Shown one piece after another: positions 26,333 to 34,662 of a stretch of DNA of 64,000 nt. Position numbers and translations under genes: made by a program. The first letter of the stretch is position 1. Each line of letters begins with the position of its first letter. This DNA comes from Anaerobaca sp035448545 (lineage in GTDB: Bacteria > Planctomycetota > Phycisphaerae > Sedimentisphaerales > Anaerobacaceae), in the NCBI GenBank assembly GCA_035448545.1, contig DAOTJE010000003.1, positions 62,001-126,000 of the forward strand, given 5' to 3'. Under the pieces are notes generated by a model, which searched no databases, had not been told where the DNA came from, and saw only the letters and a list, made by a program, of their open reading frames with translations.

Positions 26333-27244
26333 CTATCTCTGCCACGGAGGCGAATCGAAGAAGAAGCGGTCGAATTCGGCGATCCACCGGGCCTCGTATG
26401 CGCCCGCGTACCTGCCCTTGATGAATCTGTCGAATGCTTCGTCGTGGAATCGCTTCCAGGATTCGATCTCATGACCCGGATGGATCGGGTAGAACAGAAC
26501 CTCGTTCGCCCTCGCCGCCTGCATGTCGCCGGGGGTATCGCCTATCATCAGGACGTGGGTCTTCTCGTACTTGCCTTCGGTGGCATGCCGGAGCTGATCG
26601 GTCTTGCTGCCCATTTCCTGACCCGCGATAACCGTTACGTGTTGGGCGATTTGGTGTTCGGTCCATTCCCATTCCAGCGCCTCCTGCGACGCCGACGAAA
26701 TGACAGCGACGTCGGCCTGTGCCGCGATCTTCTCCAGGCTCGTGTGCACGCCGGGGAAGGGGGGGATATCCCGGATCATGTCGTCGATGGCCCGGTCGGC
26801 TCGCCGGCTCCATTGGAGGGCCGTCTCGAATTCCTTTCTGGCCGCCGGATCGGTGGCCCGATCAAGCGCCTCCAGCAGACCGGCGTTGCTCAGGACGCTG
26901 TTCGGATCATCCACCCACTGGAAATAATGCGGGAAGTGGGGGACCTTGAAGCCGGACCGTTTGACCATCGGATGGGCCGGTAGCAGCTCCGCGATGACTC
27001 TCCTGGCCGTCTGGTGGCGGTTGGCGCCGCGCGTTCGCGAGTAAAGCGCCGCGAAGTCCATACACTCGCGCACCGCCTGGGCGACCGGCTGCAGACCGAA
27101 TGAGACGGTCATCTCCGGACAGAAACAGCTCTGCTGCTTGGCCGCCATCGTTTCAAACGCGCAACCGTCTGAGTCGATGCCCACGAAGAATCTGTGTCGA
27201 GGCTGGTAGTCCTTCAACGGCTGGGCCGGATCGGTCTTCGTCAT
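26333..27244 (-). CDS. HAD-superfamily hydrolase
   Basis: 303 residues. Motif I is FVGIDSDGCAF (D-x-D), motif II VISSAS, motif III Lys in MGSKTDQL, motif IV MIGDTPGDMQAA. A cap domain of helices lies between motifs I and II. Probable phosphatase on a small phosphorylated metabolite. Upstream and in one operon with the LarA-like gene, suggesting a joint sugar-acid or hydroxy-acid pathway; substrate unknown. Confidence 0.88.
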   Translation of the reverse strand: MTKTDPAQPLKDYQPRHRFFVGIDSDGCAFETMAAKQQSCFCPEMTVSFGLQPVAQAVRECMDFAALYSRTRGANRHQTARRVIAELLPAHPMVKRSGFKVPHFPHYFQWVDDPNSVLSNAGLLEALDRATDPAARKEFETALQWSRRADRAIDDMIRDIPPFPGVHTSLEKIAAQADVAVISSASQEALEWEWTEHQIAQHVTVIAGQEMGSKTDQLRHATEGKYEKTHVLMIGDTPGDMQAARANEVLFYPIHPGHEIESWKRFHDEAFDRFIKGRYAGAYEARWIAEFDRFFFDSPPWQR

Positions 27245-27421
27245 TCGTCTCCACTCTGAGTTTCAGGGCACGGTCCAATCGACGGACCCCGTTAAGGTAA
27301 GAGACCGGCCCCGGCAAAGACAATCAAAAAGAGGCGGACCCGACCCGATTTGGCATAGATTGCGGGTGGCGCCGACGCTATTCTATGCGGAGGTTTCCGA
27401 ACCCTTTGGATGGGCCTGTGT

Positions 27422-28291
27422 ATGAATGAGTTGCTCTTAAGAGTCGAGACCCTGTGCGCCGAGGTCGATTCGACGATCCTGCTTGGGGCGGGCGCAGGCA
27501 TGGCAGTGGTCGGGCTGTTCCTCTGGCTGGGTGGAGCCCGCTACGGCACGATTGTGATCGCCCTGCTGGGCGCCGCCGTCGGGGCGATGATCGGATTGCT
27601 CGTCAGCCAGAAGGCCGGTCTGGGCCCGTTCCTGTGCATGGCGGTTGGTGCGGTGATCCTGAGTATCCTCTCGATTGCGGCGCGGAACGGCCTGGTGATC
27701 GTGCTGGCGACGGTAATCTTCGCCCTGCTGACGGCGACGGTGTACACCAGCTACGTTCTGGACCGCCAACCCGCCGAAGAAGCGACGCCCCGCGCCGCGG
27801 CACCCGGAAGCAGCTTCGCGGCGTCGGGCGAGTCGCAATTCGTCTATCAGTCGTTCAGCAGCATGGACCCGAACAGCCGGCAGGCCTACATCGACAGTCT
27901 GGGCGGCTCGAAGGACGACTTCCAGAGTCGTCTGAAAGTGGTCCTCGCCGACTTGTGGAGGGCCCTCGGGCCGTACCGGTGGTACCTGCTCGGCGCCATT
28001 CTCATCGGCGGCGTCGGCGGCTTCCTCTTGATCTGGTTCATCAAGAATGTGGTTCTTCCCCTGTGCTACAGCGTCGTCGGTACCACCGCGGCGCTGCTCG
28101 GCGTCCAGGTGCTCCTGCTGGGTCTGGGTGCTCGTGTGGTGTCCGATCTGTCGCCTCGTCCGTGGATTGTCCCGACGGCGTTCGGCTCGATGACCCTGAT
28201 CGGATGGGTGCGTCAACTTCTGGCCGGGCACAAGCGTCAAGCCAGGGCCGAGTCCGCCGCAGGCGGACCGAAGGAAGCCAAGCATGAGTAG
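27422..28291 (+). CDS. Polytopic membrane protein of unknown function
   Basis: 289 residues with four membrane helices in the N-terminal half (for example TIVIALLGAAVGAMIGLLVS), a soluble loop of about 70 residues rich in Ser and charged residues, and two more helices (YLLGAILIGGVGGFLLIWF and the following segment). Start is uncertain: ATG at 27422 or 27410, neither with a strong ribosome site. I do not recognise the family. It precedes the acyltransferase gene on the same strand. Confidence 0.7.
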   Translation: MNELLLRVETLCAEVDSTILLGAGAGMAVVGLFLWLGGARYGTIVIALLGAAVGAMIGLLVSQKAGLGPFLCMAVGAVILSILSIAARNGLVIVLATVIFALLTATVYTSYVLDRQPAEEATPRAAAPGSSFAASGESQFVYQSFSSMDPNSRQAYIDSLGGSKDDFQSRLKVVLADLWRALGPYRWYLLGAILIGGVGGFLLIWFIKNVVLPLCYSVVGTTAALLGVQVLLLGLGARVVSDLSPRPWIVPTAFGSMTLIGWVRQLLAGHKRQARAESAAGGPKEAKHE

Positions 28292-28352
28292 GGACCAGGC
28301 TCCCCTCGCCCCCATCCCGGCGCGCCGGGGTTCGAGCGGATAGGAGGTTGGC

Positions 28353-29423
28353 GTGCCGCCGGAACGACAGCGACACATTCAGTATATCAACGTGCTGCGG
28401 ATTCTGGCCATCTACGCGGTGGTCACGGCCCACGTGGCGATCTGGCTGACGATGGCGACGCGGCCGTTCGTCTTCCACTGGTGGCTGGGGTGCTGGCTGT
28501 TCTACGTCGGCCACTTCTCGATTCCCGTCTTCGTGATGATCAGCGGTGCGCTGCTGCTCGATGACGCGCGTCAGGAGTCGGCCGGGCAGTTCTACCGGCG
28601 TCGCATGTTCCGCGTGGGCATCCCGATGGTGGTCTGGACCGTCGTGTATCTGCTGGTCCGGCGTTTCGTCGATCACGAGCTGCTTTCGGCCGGCTCCATC
28701 GTCCAGTTGATCCTCGCGGGCGATCCGTATTACCACCTGTGGTTCCTCTACATGATCTTCGGCCTGTACCTTATCACGCCGGCTCTGCGGACATTCGTTC
28801 GCTGCGCCGGCCCGGGGCAGCGGTGGTTCGTGATCGCGCTCGGTCTGGTGCTGGCCAACGCCTACTTCCAGACCGACGTGCTGTTCTGGAACAACCAGCG
28901 GTCGATCTTCACGATGTTCGTTCCCTTCATTGCGTTCTACCTGTGCGGCCATGAGATTCGCCTGATTGACCCGAAGAAGGTTCGGACGCGATACCTCGTC
29001 CTGGCGGTGGTCCTCTCGGCGCTGTACCTGGCCGCGTTCTCGGGCGTCTTCCTCGAGCGAGCCGGCGGCGTGGGCGTGCGCTACCTGTTCGATTTCTTCA
29101 GCCTGCCGATGGTTTTTCTTTCGATCGGCATTTTCTGGGCCGCCTATCTTTGGGACGCCGAGCACCCACCTGTTCAGGGCATCCGCCGGACGGCCCTGGA
29201 GTGGGTCGCATCCACCGTCATGGGTATCTACGTGCTGCATCCGCTTGTGCTGGCCGTCCTGCGAACCAGGCTCGGCGAGCACGCCGGCGCGAGGGGCGAT
29301 CTCAATTCGCCTGCGACCTTTCTGTTGGGCGTAACGGTCGTTCCCTTGGTGACTTTCGTTGTGTGCTATCTGGTGACCTCGCTGCTGATGAATATCCCCA
29401 TAGTGAAACGAGCAGTCTGCTGA
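28353..29423 (+). CDS. Acyltransferase 3 family membrane protein
   Basis: 356 residues, about ten membrane helices. The first helix YINVLRILAIYAVVTAHV contains the conserved His of acyltransferase-3 (WecH/OafA-like) proteins, and PVFVMISGALLL plus RRMFRVGIPMVVW are family blocks. It would O-acylate a sugar or lipid carrier product across the inner membrane. The start is GTG with AGGAGG five bases upstream, which decides it. Target unknown. Confidence 0.88.
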   Translation: MPPERQRHIQYINVLRILAIYAVVTAHVAIWLTMATRPFVFHWWLGCWLFYVGHFSIPVFVMISGALLLDDARQESAGQFYRRRMFRVGIPMVVWTVVYLLVRRFVDHELLSAGSIVQLILAGDPYYHLWFLYMIFGLYLITPALRTFVRCAGPGQRWFVIALGLVLANAYFQTDVLFWNNQRSIFTMFVPFIAFYLCGHEIRLIDPKKVRTRYLVLAVVLSALYLAAFSGVFLERAGGVGVRYLFDFFSLPMVFLSIGIFWAAYLWDAEHPPVQGIRRTALEWVASTVMGIYVLHPLVLAVLRTRLGEHAGARGDLNSPATFLLGVTVVPLVTFVVCYLVTSLLMNIPIVKRAVC

Positions 29424-29430
29424 TCTTGAC

Positions 29431-29458
29431 GTAGGGGCCAATTTTGATGCGCCCGCGC
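29431..29458. repeat. Degenerate copy of the 28-bp palindromic repeat
   Basis: GTAGGGGCCAAT followed by TTTGATGCGCCCGCGC matches the repeat layout with several changes. It lies a few bases after the acyltransferase stop codon. Confidence 0.4.
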
Positions 29459-29495
29459 CCATGGGCGTCGGCGTCACCACAAAGTGAGGTGGACC

Positions 29496-30452
29496 ATGTC
29501 GAGCGAACTGGATCGTCGGAGCTTTCTGAAGACGTCGATAGTCGGGGCCGGCGCGTTGGTACTGAGCTTCGAGGAACGAGCCCTGCTGGCCGCAGGGGCC
29601 GATCTCGATTCGCCCGTGCCCGCGGTGGGTTCGCCGTCGCCCGGCAGGATGCCGACGGGGCGGATCGGCAAGGTGACGATCAGCCGGATGTTCACCGGCG
29701 GCAACCTGATCAGCGGCTTCGCCCACAGCCGCGACCTGCTCTACGTCTCGGCGCTGCTGAAGACCTACTTCACCGACGACAAGGTGATGGAGACGCTTGC
29801 CCTGTGCGAGGAGATGGGCATCAACACCGCCATCCTGCGGCTCGATGACCACTGCAAGAGAATCCTGCGTCGCTACTGGGACGAGCGGGGCGGCACGATC
29901 CAGTGGATCGCCCAGATCAAGGTCGGCCCGGACGACTTCGGCCAGATCGACGAGGCGATCGACCACGGCGCCGTCGGCGCGTTCGTACACGGCGGCGTCA
30001 GTGACGTTTGCGTCGAGCAGGGACGTGTGGCCGTGCTGGCCGAGGCCGTCAAGCGGATCCAGACGCGGGGCGTCATCGCCGGCATCGCCGGCCACAAGAT
30101 CGAGGTCCCGATGGCGTGCGTCGAGGCGGGCATCGAGCCGGACTTCTACATGAAGACCCTGCACAGCCACGCCTATTGGTCCGCCGACGGCCGGCCGGAG
30201 AACGACAACATCTGGTCCAAGACACCCGAGAAGACCATCGAGTTCATGCGGACCGTCAAGACGCCCTGGATCGCCTACAAGGTGATGGCCGCGGGAGCGA
30301 TCCACCCAAGGACGGCCTTCCGGTACGCCTACGAAAACGGAGCCGACTTCATCTGTGCCGGCATGTTCGACTTCCAGGTCCGCGAAGACGTCATCCTCGC
30401 CAACCAGATCCTCGCCGGCCCGCTCGCCCGCCAGCGCCCCTGGTGCGCGTAG
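29496..30452 (+). CDS. Tat-exported protein, TIM-barrel-like, function unknown
   Basis: 318 residues. The N-terminus SELDRRSFLKTS is a twin-arginine signal, with ATG at 29496 preceded by GAGGTGG. After the signal, alternating strand-helix segments (VGAFVHGGVSDVC, GVIAGIAGHKIEVPM, PWIAYKVMAAGAI, GADFICAGMFDFQV) suggest a beta/alpha barrel as in aldo-keto or amidohydrolase-like exported planctomycete proteins. No catalytic set can be assigned. Its TAG stop falls in a half copy of the palindromic repeat. Confidence 0.75.
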   Translation: MSSELDRRSFLKTSIVGAGALVLSFEERALLAAGADLDSPVPAVGSPSPGRMPTGRIGKVTISRMFTGGNLISGFAHSRDLLYVSALLKTYFTDDKVMETLALCEEMGINTAILRLDDHCKRILRRYWDERGGTIQWIAQIKVGPDDFGQIDEAIDHGAVGAFVHGGVSDVCVEQGRVAVLAEAVKRIQTRGVIAGIAGHKIEVPMACVEAGIEPDFYMKTLHSHAYWSADGRPENDNIWSKTPEKTIEFMRTVKTPWIAYKVMAAGAIHPRTAFRYAYENGADFICAGMFDFQVREDVILANQILAGPLARQRPWCA

Positions 30453-30460
30453 GGGCGAAT
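30449..30460. repeat. Half copy of the 28-bp palindromic repeat (contains a stop codon)
   Basis: GTAGGGGCGAAT, one arm of the repeat, supplies the TAG stop of the Tat-exported protein gene. The second arm is not recognisable. Confidence 0.55.
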
Positions 30461-30500
30461 CTACCCATCAATAGTCAATTATCAATTCCTCTGCTTCCCA

Positions 30501-33017
30501 CTACAGCCTCGGATAGTCTCGCCCCTCGTCGATCCACCAGAGATCCTCGATCCCGTTGGCCGTCTCGCCGACGAAGTCCCATCCCGCGTCCAGATACGTC
30601 GCCGCCGTCTGCATCTCGGCCGTGGTCTTGGGTGTGCCACCGTTCGAGGTCTTCACGGTGATCTGCGCGTCCCAGAAAGAGGACTCGACGACACCCTGGT
30701 TAAAGCCCACCAGACCGCCGACGTCAGCGCTGCCGGATACCCTGCCTGCGGAATAGCATCTGCGTATGGCGTTTGACGAAGGCTTCAGGGCACGGCCGAG
30801 CAAGCCACTACCGACCAGACCGCCCACATCTCGCCCGCCTGTCACCACTCCTGACGCATAACAGTCGGCGATCTCCACCGTGCCGGAGTTCATACCCACC
30901 AATCCCCCGACAGTGCCTAACTCTCCGGTGACGATGCTGGTACTGAAGCATTGGTCGAGCCGGGCATTGATATTCATTCCCACGAGCCCTCCGATGATGG
31001 AGATCCCGGTCACTGTCGCGGCGCTGGAGCACTGGAGGATGTCACTCTTGTAGTTGTACCCCACGAGTCCGCCGACATAGCGTTCGCCGCGGACCGCGCC
31101 CGTACTATGACAGTTCATCACGCTGCCGGAGATGCAGGAGCCCACCACGGCGCCAATGTAGTTCCACGTCCCTGTGACGTTGACATCCGCGATTTCCACA
31201 TCTCTGACCGTCCCCCCATTCATCACGACGCCGACGAATCCCACATCCGCCCGGCCCGAGATGGTCAGGTGAGAGATCGTGTAATTGTTGCCGTCAAACA
31301 GGCCTTCGAACGGGTACCAATAGTCACCGATGGTGAAGAACGGCATACCCTCTGCGTCGATGTCGTTCAGCAGCCTGAAATGGGCTGTCATCAATCTTGG
31401 ATTGCGGCCGATACGGTTCAGCTGCTCGGCCGTCGCGATGAGATAGGGATCGTTGGGTTCGCCGCTTCCACCGGCAAAGGGCAATTCTGGCAGGACTGGA
31501 AGCTGCCACCAGAGAATCGGATATCCGCCTCCCTCAGGTTCGGCCCAGAAGTCGTCGGGGCCGTCGGCCTGTCCGATGAAGTCCCAGCCGGCGTCCCTGA
31601 ACGTGCCAGGGGTCTGCATCTGGGCGGTGGTCCTGCCCATTCCTCCGGCACTGACGTCTGTTTCACTGGTTTCCACGTCCCAGAAGCTGTCCAGGACCTC
31701 CGCCCAATCGCTGCCAACGCCCACGAGGCCGCCAACGTTCTCGTTTCCACCGATGAGGCCGGTCGCGTAGCACTGCTCCACCGTGCCCACTTCATTGAAT
31801 CCGACCAGTCCACCGACCCTCGCGCTGCCCCGAACGGCACCGGTTGAATAAGAGTGATCAATCTGCCCTGAGTAATACCACGTTTCCACGCCGCTTGACC
31901 GCCGGCCGTTCCATCCAACGAGTCCGCCGACGGCTTCATTCCCGAAAACCTCGCCTGTCGAATAGCACATGGAGATGTTGCCGCCTCCGTTGCATCCTGC
32001 CAGCCCGCCAGCGGAGTTCCCGTCAACGCGGCACGAAGTGGAGCAGTTCACGATCCTGCCGCTGCTGTACCCGACTAGTCCACCGACCGTCACTCCGCCT
32101 GTGACGTTGCCACCCTGAACGGAACAGGCGGACATTGTGCCATTCGTGTTCCGTCCGACCAGGACACCGACATCCGATGAGGGCTGTGCCTGGACGTTGG
32201 GATCGACCAGGTGCAAGTTCCTGATGGTGCCGTTCAGGACGCGCCCAAAGAGCCCCGCGAAGCACCCATCCCGTGATTCGTGCGTGAAATTCGCGATCGT
32301 ATGACCCTTACCGTCAAAGCTCCCCTTGAAAAAATGCTCGTAATCGGGCGCGATGATGTTGAATGCGGGTCTGCCTTCTTTGCCGTCGAATGGGGACAGG
32401 TCAATATCGGCAGTGAGCTGGAAGTGCTTGTCCCAGTCTTCAGGGCAGGTGCCGATGGCGTTCATCTGCTCGGCAGTTGCGATCAGGTAGGGGGTGTTGG
32501 GGTCGCCGGTGCCGCCGGCGTATTTGCGGGTGGCGACGGCGTCGATGGCGAAGAGGAAGAAGTCGGCGCTGTTGGGAGGCGGTGTGGTCCCGCCAGTCAG
32601 ATACGCGGCGTCATCTTCGAAGGTCAACGTCAGATGGACGCTGCTGCCATCGGCGGTCTGACCGGTGAACTCGATGGCGTCGTCCACCACCTTACCGGCC
32701 AAGCCCGTCAAGTTGAAGACCGCGTTCGGATCGAGCGTCCGCATTGGCTGGCTCACATCCACGGCATCGGCGTCGACCTGCTCAAAGCGCGCGCTGCCCG
32801 CGTTGGGATCGACGGTCAGGCAGAACTGCCCCTCGACCGAGTATGTCCAGTGGACGCCGGCGAAGCCGCCCGTCTGCACGATCGTGCTCCGCTCGGGCGA
32901 GAACACATACCGATCCGCCCGGATGCCCGCCGCGTTGGCGCAGATTGGCACAGCCAAGAGCAGCATTGCGCACAGGATGAACGCCCACGTGAGATTCTGT
33001 CGCTTCCGCGCTTCCAT
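30501..33017 (-). CDS. Exported GLUG-repeat protein, second copy
   Basis: 838 residues. Start ATG at 33017 has GAGGAGG upstream; signal peptide ends near PICANA. Residues about 30-170 form a beta-rich domain absent from the first GLUG protein. Two GLUG modules follow, each opening with a PYLIATAEQ(M/L)N segment and closing with SFWD and a DFIGQ- or DFVGET-like segment. GLUG motifs include VGGLVGYSSGRI, VGGLVGWNGRR and VGGLVGFNEVG. The protein ends YPRL, near the point where the paralogue at 231-2042 has YPRLWW. Probably surface-exposed; no anchor seen. A good promoter lies upstream. Confidence 0.85.
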   Translation of the reverse strand: MEARKRQNLTWAFILCAMLLLAVPICANAAGIRADRYVFSPERSTIVQTGGFAGVHWTYSVEGQFCLTVDPNAGSARFEQVDADAVDVSQPMRTLDPNAVFNLTGLAGKVVDDAIEFTGQTADGSSVHLTLTFEDDAAYLTGGTTPPPNSADFFLFAIDAVATRKYAGGTGDPNTPYLIATAEQMNAIGTCPEDWDKHFQLTADIDLSPFDGKEGRPAFNIIAPDYEHFFKGSFDGKGHTIANFTHESRDGCFAGLFGRVLNGTIRNLHLVDPNVQAQPSSDVGVLVGRNTNGTMSACSVQGGNVTGGVTVGGLVGYSSGRIVNCSTSCRVDGNSAGGLAGCNGGGNISMCYSTGEVFGNEAVGGLVGWNGRRSSGVETWYYSGQIDHSYSTGAVRGSARVGGLVGFNEVGTVEQCYATGLIGGNENVGGLVGVGSDWAEVLDSFWDVETSETDVSAGGMGRTTAQMQTPGTFRDAGWDFIGQADGPDDFWAEPEGGGYPILWWQLPVLPELPFAGGSGEPNDPYLIATAEQLNRIGRNPRLMTAHFRLLNDIDAEGMPFFTIGDYWYPFEGLFDGNNYTISHLTISGRADVGFVGVVMNGGTVRDVEIADVNVTGTWNYIGAVVGSCISGSVMNCHSTGAVRGERYVGGLVGYNYKSDILQCSSAATVTGISIIGGLVGMNINARLDQCFSTSIVTGELGTVGGLVGMNSGTVEIADCYASGVVTGGRDVGGLVGSGLLGRALKPSSNAIRRCYSAGRVSGSADVGGLVGFNQGVVESSFWDAQITVKTSNGGTPKTTAEMQTAATYLDAGWDFVGETANGIEDLWWIDEGRDYPRL

Positions 33018-33100
33018 GAGATATCGACCTCCTCTCGGCCCACCCCTGGGCCAAGCCCACAATCGGCCGGCTCGCTCGCACGCCTCCAGCCTCTCACCAT

Positions 33101-33129
33101 AGTATAGCAGGAGAGGCCCTCCGTTTCAA
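33101..33129 (-). promoter_or_regulatory. Sigma70-type promoter of the second GLUG gene
   Basis: On the minus strand TTGAAA (33124-33129) and TATACT (33101-33106) with a 17-base spacer, about 85 bases before the start codon. Confidence 0.7.
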
Positions 33130-33135
33130 TCCCGG

Positions 33136-33300
33136 CGCCGGGACTGAAATACGAAGCACGAAACCCGAAATCCGAGAACAAATCGCTCAGAAGATCAAAA
33201 GGCAAAGTGCAAGACTGAGGAAGTCATCCGCCCAAGGCGGATTCCACACTTTTGATCTTTGCTATTTGATCTTTGCTTTCACCGTCGATAATCGGATTTC
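33136..33300. repeat. AT-richer imperfect inverted-repeat element
   Basis: Non-coding, with CGAAACCCGAAATCCGAG on one side, AATCGGATTTCGGATC on the other, and GATCAAAAGGCAAAG against ATTTGATCTTTGC in between. The composition and the AAATCCGAA word also occur in 34440-34620. Such ..AATCCGAA.. tracts look like a dispersed repeat family. No gene seen. Confidence 0.5.
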
Positions 33301-33333
33301 GGATCTGGCGCAAGCGGATCCGTTGCGGGATGC

Positions 33334-33357
33334 GTAGGGGCGAAGGATCATTCGCCC
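33334..33357. repeat. 28-bp palindromic repeat, shortened copy (contains a stop codon)
   Basis: GTAGGGGCGAAG and GATCATTCGCCC arms; the last four bases of the usual right arm are lost. The TGA stop of the TIM-barrel gene is read from inside this copy (minus strand GGCGAATGA). Confidence 0.75.
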
Positions 33358-34346
33358 ATGCTCTTGATGTAGGCGAGGGACTCCTTGGCGGTGCGGTCGA
33401 GGTTCTCGATGTCGCCGCCGCCGTCGAGGACTTCGCACATCTCGTAGGCGATGTAGCCCTGGTAGCCGATCTCCTTGAGGGCGCCGAAGAAGGTTTTGTA
33501 GTCGATGATCCCTTCGCCGAGCGGGACGGCCCGCAGCACGGCGTCCTGTTCGAGGAAGTTGGTCAGGTTGCTGCTGTAGAGGTATCGCGCCTGCCGGACG
33601 TAATCGGCGGCGGTCGTGTGGATCATGTACGGCGCCATCTTGCGGACCGAGGCCCGCAGCTCCTCGGCACTAAGGCCCTGGAGCGTGGGCGTCCACGGAT
33701 CGTAGGCGGCCTTGACGTTGGGCAGGTTCACCTCGTTGAGCAGCCAGAACATGGTGTCGTGGTGCGCGCCGATGTCGTGGTGGTTCTGCACCGCCAGGGT
33801 GACGCCGTACTTGGCGGCTTCCTTGCCTGCCAGCCGCAGACCCTCGACGACCGTCGCATACTGCCTGTCGTACGGGATGTCGGGCCGCTCGTAGCCGGTG
33901 AAGACGCGGACCACGTCGGTGCCGAGATCGCGAGCGAGCCTGGCCAGTTCGCCGACATACGCGGCCTGGATCTCGACGTTCGGGATGCTCAGTTTGTCGC
34001 TGCCGGCGGTGAAGTCGGTGTAGCCGGCCAGGCAGACCAGCTCGAGGCCCAGCTCTTCGATCCGCCGTCGCAACGCCCGGCGCGCCGCCTCGTCGTAATC
34101 CAGCGGCGAAACGTGCGGACGCTTGGCCATCAGCATCACCCCGTCGTAGCCCAACTCCTTGGCCTTCACGAGAAACTCATCGACCGTCAGCTTCGCCTGC
34201 CCGCGCCACACGCCGGCGTAGCTGACCGAATGCAGGCAGGTCTTGATCTTGAAGTCACTTGGATTGCCCGTCGGCGTCTTCTGGGCGAATGAGGTTCCGA
34301 TACACAGCAGACACGCGATCGATGCGGCAATGATTCGCTTCTGCAT
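33348..34346 (-). CDS. Exported sugar-phosphate isomerase/epimerase-like TIM-barrel protein
   Basis: 332 residues. Signal peptide MQKRIIAASIACLLCIGTSFA, start fixed by GGAAGGAGC upstream. The rest is a xylose-isomerase-like TIM barrel: LGYDGVMLMAKRP, LELVCLAGYTDF, VVRVFTGYERPDIP, VTLAVQNHHDIGAHHDT, VKAAYDPWTP and a final GYQGYIAYEMCEV with Glu. The His and Asp/Glu pattern fits a metal-dependent isomerase, epimerase or AP-endonuclease fold. Exported members of this family are common in Planctomycetota; substrate unknown. Confidence 0.85.
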   Translation of the reverse strand: MQKRIIAASIACLLCIGTSFAQKTPTGNPSDFKIKTCLHSVSYAGVWRGQAKLTVDEFLVKAKELGYDGVMLMAKRPHVSPLDYDEAARRALRRRIEELGLELVCLAGYTDFTAGSDKLSIPNVEIQAAYVGELARLARDLGTDVVRVFTGYERPDIPYDRQYATVVEGLRLAGKEAAKYGVTLAVQNHHDIGAHHDTMFWLLNEVNLPNVKAAYDPWTPTLQGLSAEELRASVRKMAPYMIHTTAADYVRQARYLYSSNLTNFLEQDAVLRAVPLGEGIIDYKTFFGALKEIGYQGYIAYEMCEVLDGGGDIENLDRTAKESLAYIKSMGE

Positions 34347-34371
34347 GGCGGCGCTCCTTCCCATTTTTCAT

Positions 34372-34389
34372 GGGGCTGGCTTCAGCCCC
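34372..34389. repeat. Short perfect palindrome upstream of the TIM-barrel gene
   Basis: GGGGCTG-GCTT-CAGCCCC, 7-bp arms, about 26 bases upstream of the start codon. No adjacent T run on the minus strand, so it does not look like an attenuator. Possibly a transcript hairpin or a short interspersed repeat. Confidence 0.5.
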
Positions 34390-34439
34390 TGTGATCGATC
34401 AGACAGCAAAAAGCAGAAATCAATCCGCGTTCGGCGGAG

Positions 34440-34625
34440 CGGAATCCCGATGTCCATGACGCCAAATCCGAAATCCGAATGCCGAAATCTGAGACAAGCC
34501 CGAAAGCCCAAACCTTCAAATCCGAATCCGCCGCAGGCGGACGGCCGGAAGTTTGGGACATTCGAATTTGCGTCATTCGAATTTGTCTCGGATTTCGTGT
34601 TTCGTGCTTCGCATTTCCTCCCTCG
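34440..34625. repeat. Second AATCCGAA-type imperfect repeat element
   Basis: Non-coding stretch with repeated AAATCCGAA/AAATCTGA words on one side and ATTCGAATTTG, CGGATTTCGTG on the other, partly complementary. Same style as 33136-33300, about 1.2 kb away. Flanked by the GGGGCTG palindrome and a full 28-bp palindromic repeat. Confidence 0.5.
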
Positions 34626-34634
34626 GCGGGATAG

Positions 34635-34662
34635 GTACGGGCGAATCACGATTCGCCCCTAC
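34635..34662. repeat. 28-bp palindromic repeat (contains a stop codon)
   Basis: GTACGGGCGAAT and ATTCGCCCCTAC arms around CACG. The TAG stop of the AsmA-like gene is in the right arm. Confidence 0.85.

Noticed and set aside
28041..30305. 754-codon minus-strand frame across the acyltransferase and Tat genes
   Set aside because: Low-complexity His/Arg/Asp-rich translation with no motif, opposite two good genes.
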